Origin: Lachnospiraceae bacterium
GTDB lineage: Bacteria > Bacillota > Clostridia > Lachnospirales > Lachnospiraceae
Length of the DNA: 64,000 nucleotides
Direction of reading: 5' to 3'
NCBI GenBank assembly: GCA_949383255.1
Contig: CASJPF010000004.1
Location: 62,001-126,000 of the forward strand
The notes under the pieces were generated by a model. The model saw only the letters and a program-made list of their open reading frames with translations. It was not told where the DNA came from and did no database searches. This document shows, piece by piece, positions 62,548 to 64,000 of this stretch. Position numbers and translations under genes: made by a program. How positions within the stretch are numbered: the stretch's first letter is position 1; each line of letters begins with the position of its first letter.

Positions 62548-63522
62548 GTGGAGGTGCAGACAATGGGAATAATGAAAAAAGCGATGGCTTGTGCGGGGAT
62601 TCTTGCAGCGGCAGGCATCGGGGAGACCGCTTATTTTTATAGGCGGACAATGAAGCGAAACAACGCGAAAGTAGAGCGGACAATGAAAATGTCTGGGACA
62701 GACTGGAGCCAGTATGCACCGATGATGCAGGAGAGAAAAGCGTTTATGCTTGAGCAAAACCATAGAGATGTTACACAGACATCATTTGACGGACTTAAGC
62801 TTCATGCGACTTATTTTCCAGCAATTAATGACAAGCAAGGCGGGAAGAAGGTTGCAATCTGTTTTCATGGATATACGAGTCAGGGAATGTCCGATTATAT
62901 TGGTTTGTCGGGCTACTACCTCAACAATGGGTATGCAATGCTTCTGCCAGATGCAAGAGCACATGGCACGAGTGAGGGCGAGTACATTGGTTTTGGCTGT
63001 CTGGATAGAAAAGATGCACTTGTGTGGATTGACTGGGTGGTGCAAGAACTTGGGGAAGAGGCTGAGATTATTTTGCATGGAACGTCAATGGGCGGTGCAA
63101 CTGTGCTGATGGCAAGCGGACTGGAGTTACCTCCACAAGTAAAGGGAATTGTCTCTGACTGTGGTTTTACTTCTCCTAAAGAAGTCTTCACGCACGTATT
63201 GCATACAATGTACCATCTGCCTACGTTTCCGGTGATTCCGGGTGCGGATGTTATCAATAAAAAGCTTGCTGGTTATGGCATGGATGAGTGTAATGCAAAA
63301 CGTGAGGTAGCACGTGCAAAGGTTCCCATTTTGTTTATTCATGGCTCAAATGACACCTTTGTTCCAGCGCATATGTGTGATGAGATTTATGATTGCTGTG
63401 CATCACCAAAAAGAAAATTAATTGTGGATGGCGCTGCACATGCGGAGAGTTATTATAAGGACACAGAGAACTATGAGAAGGCACTCGATGAATTTTTTGA
63501 GTCATTGTCAGTGCAAGATTAA
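62548..63522 (+). CDS. Alpha/beta hydrolase
   Basis: VAICFHGYTSQGMSDYIGLSGYYLNNGYAMLLPDARAHGTSEGEYIGFG; nucleophile elbow LHGTSMGGATVLM; alternative start 62563. Confidence 0.9.
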   Translation: MEVQTMGIMKKAMACAGILAAAGIGETAYFYRRTMKRNNAKVERTMKMSGTDWSQYAPMMQERKAFMLEQNHRDVTQTSFDGLKLHATYFPAINDKQGGKKVAICFHGYTSQGMSDYIGLSGYYLNNGYAMLLPDARAHGTSEGEYIGFGCLDRKDALVWIDWVVQELGEEAEIILHGTSMGGATVLMASGLELPPQVKGIVSDCGFTSPKEVFTHVLHTMYHLPTFPVIPGADVINKKLAGYGMDECNAKREVARAKVPILFIHGSNDTFVPAHMCDEIYDCCASPKRKLIVDGAAHAESYYKDTENYEKALDEFFESLSVQD

Positions 63523-63544
63523 TTGGATATAAAGGGAGATTATC

Positions 63545-64000
63545 ATGAAAACAAGAAAAGGATATAAGACATACCCACTGACGGCTGCGCAAAAGTATCA
63601 TTTTTACTATGCAGATTATTGCCCGGGCAAGGAAATTCTCAATGTCGGCAGTAGTCTTACCATCGAGTTTGAATTAAATATTGATGAGTTGAGAAAGGCA
63701 ATTTACAAGGCATATGAGCGCAATGAGTCCATGCGCGCAAGACTTGTGTATGACGAGAAAGAGAAGACATGGTATCAGTACATTGTGGATAAAGAGGAGC
63801 GTGAAATCGAGTTTGTAGATTTTATCGGTAAGACTATGGAGGAGGCAGATGCGGAAATGACAGCATGGACGCGCATTCCTTTTGGTCAAGATGAGCCTAT
63901 GAACAAGATTGTTATTATTAGGACACCAGACAATTTTGAGGGTATGTATATTGTAGGAGACCACAGATTTCTAGATGCGCAATCCTTGATTGGTTTTATG
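63545..64000 (+). CDS. Condensation-domain/acyltransferase-like protein, 3' truncated by window edge
   Basis: YPLTAAQKYHFYYADY..., LRKAIYKAYERNESMRARLVYDE; VGDHRFLDAQSL resembles the HHxxxDG motif of NRPS condensation/alcohol acetyltransferase folds. Confidence 0.6.
   Translation, partial: MKTRKGYKTYPLTAAQKYHFYYADYCPGKEILNVGSSLTIEFELNIDELRKAIYKAYERNESMRARLVYDEKEKTWYQYIVDKEEREIEFVDFIGKTMEEADAEMTAWTRIPFGQDEPMNKIVIIRTPDNFEGMYIVGDHRFLDAQSLIGFM

Overview
The window is a chromosomal segment from a low-GC, spore-forming Firmicute, most likely Lachnospiraceae/Roseburia-like (inferred from gene content and order, no search run). Most of it is ordinary core genome: tig(3' end)-clpP-clpX-lon-engB, truA, glnS, uvrB-uvrA, a methyl-accepting chemotaxis protein, a maltose/maltodextrin ABC operon plus alpha-amylase, valS, FapA/DUF342, folC, spoIIAA-spoIIAB-sigF, trkA-trkH, an Orn/Lys/Arg decarboxylase, ferritin, a LytTR/GHKL two-component pair, a beta-CASP MBL hydrolase, DHFR, ilvE and a TetR-headed lipid-like operon. 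The main accessory locus lies at about 12.1-21.5 kb, between a small acidic anchored protein and uvrB. It holds a divergent XRE regulator, two tandem dynamin-like GTPases, a small glycine-zipper protein, an 1106-aa HerA/FtsK-like ATPase with an internal hydrophobic segment flanked by S/T-rich repeats, a WHH/HNH-type nuclease with a WHE motif, and a candidate immunity protein. Translational overlaps (4, 4 and 17 nt) tie most of it into one operon. This is the best candidate for a poorly described conflict, defence or toxin-delivery system. Other points of interest: an apparent out-of-frame deletion or misassembly fusing malE to malF (~31.53-31.55 kb), a family of dispersed two-hairpin intergenic elements downstream of terminators, a nested inverted-repeat element between tig and clpP, a possible attenuator leader for valS that is not a T-box, and a membrane SH3 protein with a long Tyr/acidic tail. 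No tRNA, rRNA, CRISPR array, integrase or transposase was recognised.
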